From: Heliophilum fasciatum
GTDB taxonomy: Bacteria; Bacillota; Desulfitobacteriia; Heliobacteriales; Heliobacteriaceae
Assembly (NCBI RefSeq): GCF_004341395.1
Contig: NZ_SLXT01000009.1
Span: forward strand, 1-64,000
Length of the DNA: 64,000 nt
Direction: 5' to 3'
The stretch's first letter is position 1; each line of letters opens with the position of its first letter. The notes under the pieces were generated by a model. That model did no database searches. It saw nothing but the letters and a program-made list of their open reading frames with translations, and was not told where the DNA came from. Of the stretch, positions 49,628 through 58,706 are shown piece after piece. Both the position numbers and the translations under genes were made by a program.

Positions 49628-51142
49628 ATGGTTACATCGAATGGGCTATTCAAAAGTGAAGGGAACCTGTCGAACGATTCGCGGGAGACTGTTCAAGAAG
49701 TCCATAATAATGAACTACCTGAACAAACAGAACTGCCTGAAGATGTTCCGGCCTATCAAGAAGGCAAAGTGACTGTGCAGATTGACCGTGATGGGATGCA
49801 TGCATATGTTATTGTTTTGGGTGCAGGAAGCGCGAATGATGCAACCAAAAACGTTGATCCCTCGATTGTTCAAGAGGCATTGCAAAAAAATGGTGTGATC
49901 TTTGGTATTATCGATGGCGCTATTGAAAAAGCGGTGCAACCGTTGAATTTTGGCCAAAAAATTACAGTAGCTAAAGGAATTCCGCCTCAACCAGGAACAG
50001 ATGCACAATTAAATTATTGTTTTGATCCTGACCAAAGAATAAAACTCACCGAACTTGAAGATGGTCGTGTTGATTATTATAATTTGAGTTTGATCAAAAA
50101 CGTTCAAGTTGGCGACATCTTGATGATTCGTGTTCCACCTACCAGCGGTACACCGGGAACGACGGTCATGGGGCATGAAGTTAAACCAAAGGCTGGGAAA
50201 GATCGCCGTATTCCTGCCGGTAAAAACACGATATTAAGCGAAGATGGAAAACTTTTGACAGCTACGGTAGCAGGTCATGTTCATATTGCCGGTGGGCGTG
50301 TACATATTGATCCGGTTTTTGAATGGCCCGGTGATGTTGACTTTTCTTCGGGGAACTTATCCTTTCTTGGCTCGATTATCGTTCGTGGGAATATTTCTTA
50401 TGGCTTTAAGGTCGAATGTGCAGGTAATCTGGAGGTCTTTGGATCCATTGATGGAGGATCTGTTGACATTGGTGGTAACTTAACGGTTCGACAAGGTATT
50501 CAAGGGCAACAGCGCTCACTGCTTAAAGTCAAAGGGAATATTGCGGCCCACTTTATTGAAAACTGTACAGTTCAAGCTGATGGTGATATTGTTGTTGGTG
50601 AAGGGATTATTCACTCACAAGTTGATGCCGGTGGCAAGATTCATGTTGGCGGTAAAAAAAGTGTAATTGTTGGCGGGCGAGTTCGTGCTGTTGAAGAAAT
50701 CGAGGCAAAAATTATTGGTTCACCTCATGCAACAGTGACTGAAATTGAAGTGGGAATTCGCCCGGAACGTCGAGAGTATTTTCAAGAATTATTGAATCGG
50801 GAAAAGCTTAATGCTTCAAAAGTTGAACAAACCGAGAAAACTATCGCTTTACTTAAAGACTGGGAGAAAAAACAAGGCCGTCTGTCACCGGACAAGCGGC
50901 AAATCTTATTGCGGTTAACGCGTTCACAGTTTCAATTGTTAAAAGAAGCTGACGATTTAATGAAGGAAAAAGCGCAGATTGAAAAAGAGTTTGAGCAAGT
51001 GGCGCACGGTAAAGTGTGCGCTCATACCATTATTTATCCTGGTGTAATGATCAGAATTGGAACTGCTTCGATGCGGGTCCGTGACAATATTCGGGCTTCT
51101 ACAGTAGTCATTCGTGATGGGCTATTAGAAGTCATTCCATGA
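49628..51142 (+). CDS. FapA (DUF342) family protein
   Basis: Protein of 504 residues. An acidic N-terminal tail (1-45) precedes the DUF342 core, with PPTSGTPGTTVMG and GRDRRIPAGKN-like motif (KAGKDRRIPAGKNTILSEDG), a right-handed beta-helix of Gly/Val-rich turns (about 220-370), a coiled coil (about 380-450) and a short C-terminal beta part. FapA proteins are polymer-forming, and in Vibrio one is linked to polar flagellar assembly; here the setting right after sigD supports a motility link. GAGGGGGAA precedes the ATG. Confidence 0.85.
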   Translation: MVTSNGLFKSEGNLSNDSRETVQEVHNNELPEQTELPEDVPAYQEGKVTVQIDRDGMHAYVIVLGAGSANDATKNVDPSIVQEALQKNGVIFGIIDGAIEKAVQPLNFGQKITVAKGIPPQPGTDAQLNYCFDPDQRIKLTELEDGRVDYYNLSLIKNVQVGDILMIRVPPTSGTPGTTVMGHEVKPKAGKDRRIPAGKNTILSEDGKLLTATVAGHVHIAGGRVHIDPVFEWPGDVDFSSGNLSFLGSIIVRGNISYGFKVECAGNLEVFGSIDGGSVDIGGNLTVRQGIQGQQRSLLKVKGNIAAHFIENCTVQADGDIVVGEGIIHSQVDAGGKIHVGGKKSVIVGGRVRAVEEIEAKIIGSPHATVTEIEVGIRPERREYFQELLNREKLNASKVEQTEKTIALLKDWEKKQGRLSPDKRQILLRLTRSQFQLLKEADDLMKEKAQIEKEFEQVAHGKVCAHTIIYPGVMIRIGTASMRVRDNIRASTVVIRDGLLEVIP

Positions 51143-51190
51143 AAACAATGAATCAAAATTGATGAAAAATAGCCTGTAGGGGGGATTCCA

Positions 51191-51508
51191 TTGACCATTC
51201 GATCGGTTGATATGCAGGTTATTGTACCGAAAGTCACAGAAATTAGCCGAACTCAACAAATTCAGCAACAACAAGGTCAAAATGAACAGCAGTTTCAATC
51301 CCAGCTAAATCAACAAACAACACAATGGAAACAACAAAGTGTACCTACTACAGGACAAGCTGATAAAGGAGCAATCAAAGATCGCGAATCAAAACAACAA
51401 CAAAGAAAACAACACGAGCAAAAAAGTGACGAAGATAAAGAGCAAAACAAAGATGTACTTGACAACGAAGGACTATTACGGGGACATCATTTAGATTTAA
51501 GAATATAA
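51191..51508 (+). CDS. Gln-rich small protein of the flagellar cluster
   Basis: Not recognised with certainty. A 105-residue, highly hydrophilic protein, rich in Gln, Lys, Asp and Glu from residue 18 onward. Its N-terminus RSVDMQVIVPKVTEISRTQQ appears ordered and is the likely conserved part; similar short proteins occur near sigD in other Clostridia, from memory. No signal peptide or membrane helix. TTG 51191 is supported by AGGGGGGA. Probably co-transcribed with fapA and the following gene. Confidence 0.65.
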   Translation: MTIRSVDMQVIVPKVTEISRTQQIQQQQGQNEQQFQSQLNQQTTQWKQQSVPTTGQADKGAIKDRESKQQQRKQHEQKSDEDKEQNKDVLDNEGLLRGHHLDLRI

Positions 51509-51533
51509 TTAGCAAGGAGGCGAGTTTTACACG

Positions 51534-52922
51534 ATGCTCACAGTGCTAACAGTAGCAGGTATCATCATTATGATTATTGGTATTGGACTGATTCTAAAAG
51601 AGCAATCGGAAAAACACCTAGATGGGGAAGAGTTAGGTAATTGGCAACAACGTCAAAAAGAAGCACAACGGCTTCAAAACGATCTGGATTTATTGATGCG
51701 TACCTTAAGTAGACGCAGTGAAGAGGCAATCGAAAAATTGCGTGTACAAATTGAACAGGGTCGGCAATTAACATCACAATTAGAAGTTGAACGAGCCTAT
51801 ATCGCGGAAATGAGCCAAGATATTTCGGCGAAACGCAAAGAACTTTTATTGCATGCCCAAGCCATAGCACCCACACCCACTGTGGTTGCTGAAGCTTTTG
51901 TAGCATCGCCAAGTGAAGCCTCTGTAATGGTCACAGAGCCCTCAACGGCAGAAGCGCCTGTAATGGTCGAGGAGTACGAAGCTCCAGCGGCAGAAGCGCC
52001 TACAATGGTCGAGGAGTACGAAGCTCCAGCGGCAGAAGCACCTGCAATGGTCGAGGAGTACGAAGCCCCGGCGGTAGAAGCGCCTGCAATCGTCGAGGAG
52101 TACGAAGCCCCGGCGGTAGAAGCGCCTGCAATCGTCGAGGAATATGAAGCCCCAGCGGCAGAAGCGCCTGCAATGGTCGAGGAGTACGAAGCCCCAGCGG
52201 CAGAAGCGCCTGCAATGGTCGAGGAGTACGAAGCCCCAGCGGCAGAAGCGCCTGCAATCGTCGAGGAGAACGAAGCCCCAGCGGCAGAAGCGCCTGCAAT
52301 GGTCGAGGAGAACGAAGCCCCAGCGGCAGAAGCGCCTGCAATGGTCGAGGAGTATGAAGCTCCAGCGGCAGAAGCACCTGCAATCGTCGAGGAGTACGAA
52401 GCTCCAGCGGCAGAAGCGCCTGCAATGGTCGAGGAGTACGAAGCCCCGGCGGCAGAAGTGCCTGCAATGGTCGAGGAGTATGAAGCCCCGGCGGCAGAAG
52501 TGCCTGCAATGGTCGAGGAGAACGAAGCCCCAGCGGCAGAAGCGCCTGCAATCGTCGAGGAATATGATGCTCCGGGCGTTGAGACACCTGTTTTAAAAGA
52601 TAAGGTTGTTTCGATTAATGATTATGCAACATTATTAGAGGCACCCTCAGAAGTTGAAGCACCGGAGAGTGGATTGATCTCCTATCCATTGCGTCAATAT
52701 GCACAGATTCAAGAGCTTACAAAACCTCAAAAGCCCGAGCGCAATTTAGCCCAACTTTTCCCGCCTGAAAAAGGAGATCCCCGCCTATGGCCACGGGAAG
52801 AACGTTATGAGAAAGTAGGCCCGTTATATCTTCTGGGGGTAAGTGATGAAGAAATTGCGGAGTTTCTGAATTTAGGAAAAGATGAAGTTAAGCTCATCCG
52901 CCAACTCCGGAGGCAGGAGTAG
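51534..52922 (+). CDS. SwrB-like membrane protein with 15 acidic tandem repeats
   Basis: Protein of 462 residues: an N-terminal membrane helix (about 3-21), a coiled coil (35-108), 15 repeats of 14 residues of the type MVEEYEAPAAEAPA (144-353), and a C-terminal segment KVGPLYLLGVSDEEIAEFLN then LGKDEVKLIRQL that looks like a small helix-turn-helix. Helix, coiled coil and this C-terminus match the layout of SwrB, the flagellar assembly activator encoded next to sigD in B. subtilis, which lacks the repeats and is far shorter (about 165 residues). Family link by layout and place; sequence identity is not checked. AAGGAGGCG lies before the ATG. Confidence 0.7.
   Translation: MLTVLTVAGIIIMIIGIGLILKEQSEKHLDGEELGNWQQRQKEAQRLQNDLDLLMRTLSRRSEEAIEKLRVQIEQGRQLTSQLEVERAYIAEMSQDISAKRKELLLHAQAIAPTPTVVAEAFVASPSEASVMVTEPSTAEAPVMVEEYEAPAAEAPTMVEEYEAPAAEAPAMVEEYEAPAVEAPAIVEEYEAPAVEAPAIVEEYEAPAAEAPAMVEEYEAPAAEAPAMVEEYEAPAAEAPAIVEENEAPAAEAPAMVEENEAPAAEAPAMVEEYEAPAAEAPAIVEEYEAPAAEAPAMVEEYEAPAAEVPAMVEEYEAPAAEVPAMVEENEAPAAEAPAIVEEYDAPGVETPVLKDKVVSINDYATLLEAPSEVEAPESGLISYPLRQYAQIQELTKPQKPERNLAQLFPPEKGDPRLWPREERYEKVGPLYLLGVSDEEIAEFLNLGKDEVKLIRQLRRQE
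51963..52592 (+). repeat. 15 x 42-bp in-frame tandem repeat
   Basis: Fifteen units of exactly 42 bp; the last is degenerate. Each encodes a 14-residue Glu/Ala/Pro unit, with exchanges ATG/ATC (Met/Ile), TAC/AAC (Tyr/Asn) and GCA/GTA (Ala/Val) among units. The exchanges appear in blocks of shared variants, suggesting duplication or gene conversion. Spurious open frames exist on both strands. Confidence 0.97.
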
Positions 52923-52931
52923 GAGGGGGAT

Positions 52932-53675
52932 ATGGTGAACGAAGATCGTACAAACGTTGACCATGACAAAAGCATGGTACCGAGCGTAGGGATGAAAGTC
53001 TTTCTAAGCGGTGCTATGTTATTTATGATTAGTGTATCACTTTATGTTTGGGGTCCAACTGATGTGGCTTCTACGGCTGTATCGTCAGCACCACCTGAGC
53101 AAGAAAGCGTAGCGCCACCGCAACCTGAAGCAGAAGATTCAAAGCCGCAGGGGATAGCAGCCGGAACTGCCGCTACTCCAACGATGACAGGCACAAACAC
53201 CCCTATTCAGCCTGCGGCGACCGCAAAAGGAACTGCTTCAGAGCCATCGACACCGAAAAAAACTGTTGACACTACATCCCCAGCGAAAAGAACTTCTGAA
53301 GAAACAGCAGCAAAGAAATCTACGACCACGGCCGCCGTAAAATCACGAGTTACGACTGAGCCGGCTGCTTCGGCGCCAGTGAAACCACAGCTAAAACAAG
53401 AACCGCTTGCCGATAAAGTTCCAGTGAAACCGCGAACAGAAGAAGAACCACTTACCGACAAAGCTCCAGCAAAACCGCGAACAGAGCAAGAACCGCTTGC
53501 CGACAAAGTTCCAGTAAAACCGTGGACCGATGAGGAACCAATTGCTGAGAGAGCGTCGACAAGACCGGAACCGGCACAAGAACCGCCGGCATGGCTTAAT
53601 TATAATCAGCCATCGCAAGCCCCTAGAGAAGATGATTGCCCAACGTGGTTGAAATGTGTGAAATCTCATAAATAA
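52932..53675 (+). CDS. Single-pass membrane protein, Pro/Ala/Thr/Lys-rich
   Basis: Unrecognised protein of 247 residues. A short polar N-terminus leads into a membrane helix (about 22-40, KVFLSGAMLFMISVSLYVWG), followed by a low-complexity Pro/Ala/Thr/Lys/Glu segment with four 15-residue repeats of type KPRTEEEPLTDKAPA (151-210), and a short C-terminal end containing PAWLNYNQPS and CPTWLKC. Probably anchored with the long part outside or in the cell-wall zone; orientation is not certain. GGAGGGGG precedes ATG 52932, 9 bp after the SwrB-like gene. It is the last gene before the terminator. Confidence 0.7.
   Translation: MVNEDRTNVDHDKSMVPSVGMKVFLSGAMLFMISVSLYVWGPTDVASTAVSSAPPEQESVAPPQPEAEDSKPQGIAAGTAATPTMTGTNTPIQPAATAKGTASEPSTPKKTVDTTSPAKRTSEETAAKKSTTTAAVKSRVTTEPAASAPVKPQLKQEPLADKVPVKPRTEEEPLTDKAPAKPRTEQEPLADKVPVKPWTDEEPIAERASTRPEPAQEPPAWLNYNQPSQAPREDDCPTWLKCVKSHK
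53382..53561 (+). repeat. 4 x 45-bp in-frame tandem repeat
   Basis: Four units of 45 bp encode KPQLKQEPLADKVPV, KPRTEEEPLTDKAPA, KPRTEQEPLADKVPV and KPWTDEEPIAERAST. The units are more diverged than the two larger repeats in the cluster, which suggests an older duplication. Confidence 0.9.
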
Positions 53676-53687
53676 TCAAGTAAATGG

Positions 53688-53723
53688 AAAACGCAGTCTT
53701 CATGGAGAAGACCGCGTTTTTTT
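53688..53723 (+). terminator. Terminator at the end of the flagellar cluster
   Basis: AAAACGC-A-GTCTTC pairs with GAAGAC-C-GCGTTTT around a 5-nt loop, with one mismatch, and is followed by a run of T. It closes the flagellar and chemotaxis cluster before rpsB. Confidence 0.85.
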
Positions 53724-53746
53724 ATCGATTAGAGGCGGAACAACAC

Positions 53747-53775
53747 TTGCGAGTGTAATTAAAATATGATACTAT
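53747..53775 (+). promoter_or_regulatory. Promoter of rpsB
   Basis: TTGCGA (53747-53752), a 17-bp spacer and TACTAT (53770-53775) preceded by TGA form an extended -10 sigma-A promoter. Transcription would begin near 53782, giving a leader of about 110 nt. Confidence 0.55.
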
Positions 53776-53812
53776 TACCAACGGTGTTAAAATCCGCACG
53801 GTCGTGGACTGG

Positions 53813-53845
53813 CTCGCCGGGTCTCCTGATTTCGGGAGAAGCGAG
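53813..53845 (+). promoter_or_regulatory. Structured leader hairpin of rpsB
   Basis: CTCGC/GCGAG and, nested inside, TCTCC/GGAGA form a two-part stem with an asymmetric internal loop. A small AGGT/ACCT hairpin follows just before the ribosome binding site AAAGGAGGTGG. This is the layout of a ribosomal-protein autoregulatory leader; binding by S2 is inferred and not shown. Confidence 0.45.
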
Positions 53846-53893
53846 GAGAGATGAAGCAACCGGAGGTAAAAAAACCTAAAGGAGGTGGAGATA

Positions 53894-54592
53894 GTGGCGG
53901 TTATTTCGATGAAACAGCTGCTGGAGGCCGGGGTACATTTCGGTCACCAAACCCGCCGCTGGAACCCCAAGATGGCTCCGTATATCTTCACGGAGCGCAA
54001 TGGTATTTATATCATTGATCTGCAAAAGACGGTGCGCAAAGTCGATGAGGCCTATAACTTCATCCGCGACGTCGCAGCCCAAGGCAAAAAGATTCTTTTT
54101 GTCGGCACGAAAAAACAAGCCCAAGACTCCGTCAAAGAAGAAGCAGAACGTTGCGGCATGTACTTCGTGAACCAACGCTGGCTCGGTGGTATGCTGACCA
54201 ACTTCCAAACCATCCAAAAACGCATCTCCCGTTTGCGTGACTTGGAGAAAATGGAGACAGATGGCACCTTTCAACTGCTTCCCAAAAAAGAAGTAGCTCA
54301 ACTGATTCATGAAAAAGAAAAGTTAGAGCGATTCCTTGGCGGGATCAAAGACATGAAAGAATTGCCCGGTGCGGTATTCGTGATCGATCCGCGCAAAGAA
54401 CGGATTGCTGTTGCCGAAGCACGTCGATTAGGGATTCCTCTCGTTGGTATTGTTGATACCAACTGTGATCCCGATGAAATCGACCACGTGATTCCTGGCA
54501 ACGACGATGCAATTCGTGCAGTGAAGTTGCTGACCGCAAAAATGGCCGATGCAGTTCTTGAAGGCAATCAAGGACAATCAGAAGCCCAGTAA
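53894..54592 (+). CDS. rpsB: 30S ribosomal protein S2
   Basis: Protein of 232 residues. [20 protein letters not shown] at the N-terminus, [17 protein letters not shown], and [12 protein letters not shown] then [20 protein letters not shown] are strong S2 signatures. GTG 53894 lies 6 bp after GGAGGTGG; the in-frame GTG 9 bp upstream is within that site. It has its own promoter and terminator, so it is uncoupled from tsf at the transcript level. Confidence 0.97.
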   Translation: MAVISMKQLLEAGVHFGHQTRRWNPKMAPYIFTERNGIYIIDLQKTVRKVDEAYNFIRDVAAQGKKILFVGTKKQAQDSVKEEAERCGMYFVNQRWLGGMLTNFQTIQKRISRLRDLEKMETDGTFQLLPKKEVAQLIHEKEKLERFLGGIKDMKELPGAVFVIDPRKERIAVAEARRLGIPLVGIVDTNCDPDEIDHVIPGNDDAIRAVKLLTAKMADAVLEGNQGQSEAQ

Positions 54593-54599
54593 GCTTGTG

Positions 54600-54637
54600 G
54601 GGTGACCCCGGGGACAACCCCGCGGTCACCTTTTTGT
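54600..54637 (+). terminator. Terminator between rpsB and tsf
   Basis: GGTGACC-CCGGGG pairs with CCCCGC-GGTCACC around ACAA, followed by five T. It is strongly GC-rich and should stop most rpsB transcripts. Confidence 0.92.
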
Positions 54638-54690
54638 TTCGTGTCAGAAGCGATAGGTACTTGATAGAGAAACCGCAGATTCTGATGTTG

Positions 54691-54696
54691 TATAAT
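54691..54696 (+). promoter_or_regulatory. Candidate -10 box of tsf
   Basis: A perfect TATAAT, 75 nt before tsf and downstream of the rpsB terminator. No good -35 at 16-18 bp; a TTGATA lies too far away (24 bp). A short inverted repeat ATTTAGT/ACTAAAT at 54724-54740 lies in the leader. Confidence 0.35.
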
Positions 54697-54770
54697 AATG
54701 ATACAGGGAATAAATCAGATTATATTTAGTAAAACTAAATAAATGATACACAAATGAGGAGGAAACTGTT

Positions 54771-56802
<2,032 letters not shown>

Positions 56803-56806
<4 letters not shown>

Positions 56807-57042
56807 CAAGCGTAGCACCGCAGGATGAACAGTTAAAGGTGCTGATCGGTAAAACGGTTGAGCAAGCGGAGGCTTATTGTTCTGAATGGGCATGTTCATT
56901 ACGGCTAACCTTGACAGGAACGGCTAATGAAGCGTCGGATCGCATTGCGCGAATCGTTCAGGTCTATTCATCTCTCGATGGTGAGATACACGCCATTTAC
57001 GCCTATTTTCCCGCCCAATTGACCATATCGCAAAGGATATGA
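56803..57042 (+). CDS. Small hypothetical protein between frr and uppS
   Basis: Open frame of 79 residues overlapping the frr stop by 4 bp (TTGA). The sequence LIGKTVEQAEAYCSEWACSL and the following beta-like part (RIVQVYSSLDGEIHAIYAYF) look like a small PASTA- or I78-inhibitor-like fold: a helix after a GKTxxxA turn, then strands. There is no signal peptide. The ribosome binding site is weak (CGGAG about 9 bp upstream). Real gene likely because of the overlap and coding look, but unrecognised. Confidence 0.55.
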
Positions 57043-57065
57043 CCCCCTCGGGGCTCCGAGGGGGT
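57042..57065 (+). terminator. GC-rich hairpin after the small ORF
   Basis: ACCCCCTCGG pairs perfectly with CCGAGGGGGT around GGCT. The following TCAATCTTA is a poor T tract, so termination may be partial. A second small stem TTACATG/CATGTAA follows at 57072-57090. Confidence 0.55.
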
Positions 57066-57120
57066 TCAATCTTACATGAACCCCATGTAAAATGACAGCC
57101 AAGAATGAGGAGGGGTTAGC

Positions 57121-57903
57121 TTGCAATGGCGTTTTTGGCCTTTTCACCGTCGTAGAAAAGGCGCAGGATCTGATGATTTGTCAGCGCAACTGAATGCGCA
57201 AAAATTACCTAAACATGTAGCGATTATCATGGACGGTAACGGGCGATGGGCCAAACGTCGTGGATTGCCACGTGCGGCCGGTCATCGTGCTGGTGTAGAA
57301 TCCCTGCGGCAAGTGCTGGAAACATGCACGGATCTAGGGATTCAAGTGTTAACAGTTTACGCTTTCTCCACGGAAAACTGGAAACGACCGGCCGATGAAG
57401 TATCTGCACTTATGGATCTCTTAGTTGAGTACTTACGTAAAGAAATTAAAGAGCTTCATGAAAAGGGTGTCCGCGTACGGGCGATTGGCAAAGTGGATGA
57501 TCTTCCCCAAGTGGCCCAGCGTGAGTTAGCATCGGCGATCAAGAAAACCCAAGACAATCGCAAAATCACCTTAAATCTCGCCTTAAATTACGGTGGTCGT
57601 GTAGAGATTGTGGAAGCCGTCAAAAAAGTTGTTGCCAATGTAACGGCTGGCACGATTCAGATCGATGACATTAATGAGCAATATCTGGAGCAGCATCTGT
57701 ATACGGCCGGTCTGCCCGATCCGGATTTGTTGATTCGCCCTTCCGGTGAATTACGGTTGTCAAACTTTCTATTATGGCAATCAGCCTATACGGAGATTTG
57801 TGTGACATCGACATTATGGCCAGATTTCGGGCGGCAGGAGTTGTTACAAGCACTTATCGATTATCAAGGGCGCGACCGCAGATTTGGTGGCGTCAAGGTC
57901 TAG
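57121..57903 (+). CDS. uppS: Undecaprenyl diphosphate synthase
   Basis: Cis-prenyltransferase of 260 residues making the C55 carrier lipid for wall synthesis. The catalytic Asp38 lies in IMDGNGRWAKRRG; AFSTENWKRP, LNYGGRVEIV and PDLLIRPSGELRLSNFLLWQ are conserved. TTG 57121 follows GAGGAGGGG. cdsA follows 12 bp later. Confidence 0.97.
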   Translation: MQWRFWPFHRRRKGAGSDDLSAQLNAQKLPKHVAIIMDGNGRWAKRRGLPRAAGHRAGVESLRQVLETCTDLGIQVLTVYAFSTENWKRPADEVSALMDLLVEYLRKEIKELHEKGVRVRAIGKVDDLPQVAQRELASAIKKTQDNRKITLNLALNYGGRVEIVEAVKKVVANVTAGTIQIDDINEQYLEQHLYTAGLPDPDLLIRPSGELRLSNFLLWQSAYTEICVTSTLWPDFGRQELLQALIDYQGRDRRFGGVKV

Positions 57904-57915
57904 GGGGCCTGCCCT

Positions 57916-58704
57916 ATGCTCTGGATGCGTACAGTTAGTGCCGCCGTTGGTATTCCTTTGCTTCTTTATCTAGTCTATCTTGGCGGTTGGTTTTTCACGA
58001 TCACTGTAGGTGTTCTTGCACTGATTGGTTTCTATGAATACGACAAAATGATGAAAAATCTGGATGTGGAAGGGCCAACCTGGTTAGGCTATTTGATAGC
58101 GGGTCTATTGCCACTAACGGCACATTTCCAAAGTGGTCTGGTGTTGGGGCTTACTGTGAGTTTCTGGGCCGGATTAGCGTTATGGGTAATCGCCTACCCA
58201 CGCATTTCGCCGGTTGCAGTCGGCACAACGATTTTTGGTGCTTTAATGGTAGGTGGTCTGCTTAGCTACTTGCTATTACTGCGCCAATTTCCTCAAGGGG
58301 AATGGACTGTTCTTTTGACCTTTTTGCTTACTTGGGCAACCGATACCGGTGCTTACTTTGCCGGTCGTTTTCTCGGACGTCATCGCCTAGCACCTCGTGT
58401 GAGTCCGAAAAAAACCTGGGAAGGCAGTATCGGTGGAGCCTTATTGGCTAGTTTAGTTGCTATGGTTTGTGGTCCTTTGTGGTTTCCACAGATCGATGTA
58501 CTATCATGGGCAATCGCTGCACTGATCATTTCGGCACTTGGCCAGTTTGGTGATTTAGTTGAATCGGCGCTAAAACGGATGGCAGGAATTAAGGACTCAG
58601 GAACGATATTACCAGGACATGGTGGGGTATTGGATCGCTTTGACAGTACATTGTGGACGGCGCCGGCGATGTATTATTTTCTGACGTGGGTAGCGAGGTT
58701 TTGA
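57916..58704 (+). CDS. cdsA: Phosphatidate cytidylyltransferase (CDP-diacylglycerol synthase)
   Basis: Membrane enzyme of 262 residues making CDP-diacylglycerol for phospholipids. About seven helices, and the C-terminal signature GDLVESALKRMAGIKDSG, then PGHGGVLDRFDS, is complete. AGGGGG lies over the end of uppS. The next gene starts 2 bp after its stop. Confidence 0.96.
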   Translation: MLWMRTVSAAVGIPLLLYLVYLGGWFFTITVGVLALIGFYEYDKMMKNLDVEGPTWLGYLIAGLLPLTAHFQSGLVLGLTVSFWAGLALWVIAYPRISPVAVGTTIFGALMVGGLLSYLLLLRQFPQGEWTVLLTFLLTWATDTGAYFAGRFLGRHRLAPRVSPKKTWEGSIGGALLASLVAMVCGPLWFPQIDVLSWAIAALIISALGQFGDLVESALKRMAGIKDSGTILPGHGGVLDRFDSTLWTAPAMYYFLTWVARF

Positions 58705-58706
58705 GC

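Noticed and set aside
52000-52596. Extra frames on both strands across the 42-bp repeat
   Set aside because: The repeats keep several frames open; the Arg/Lys-rich products lack starts with ribosome binding sites, and the true frame carries the conserved ends.
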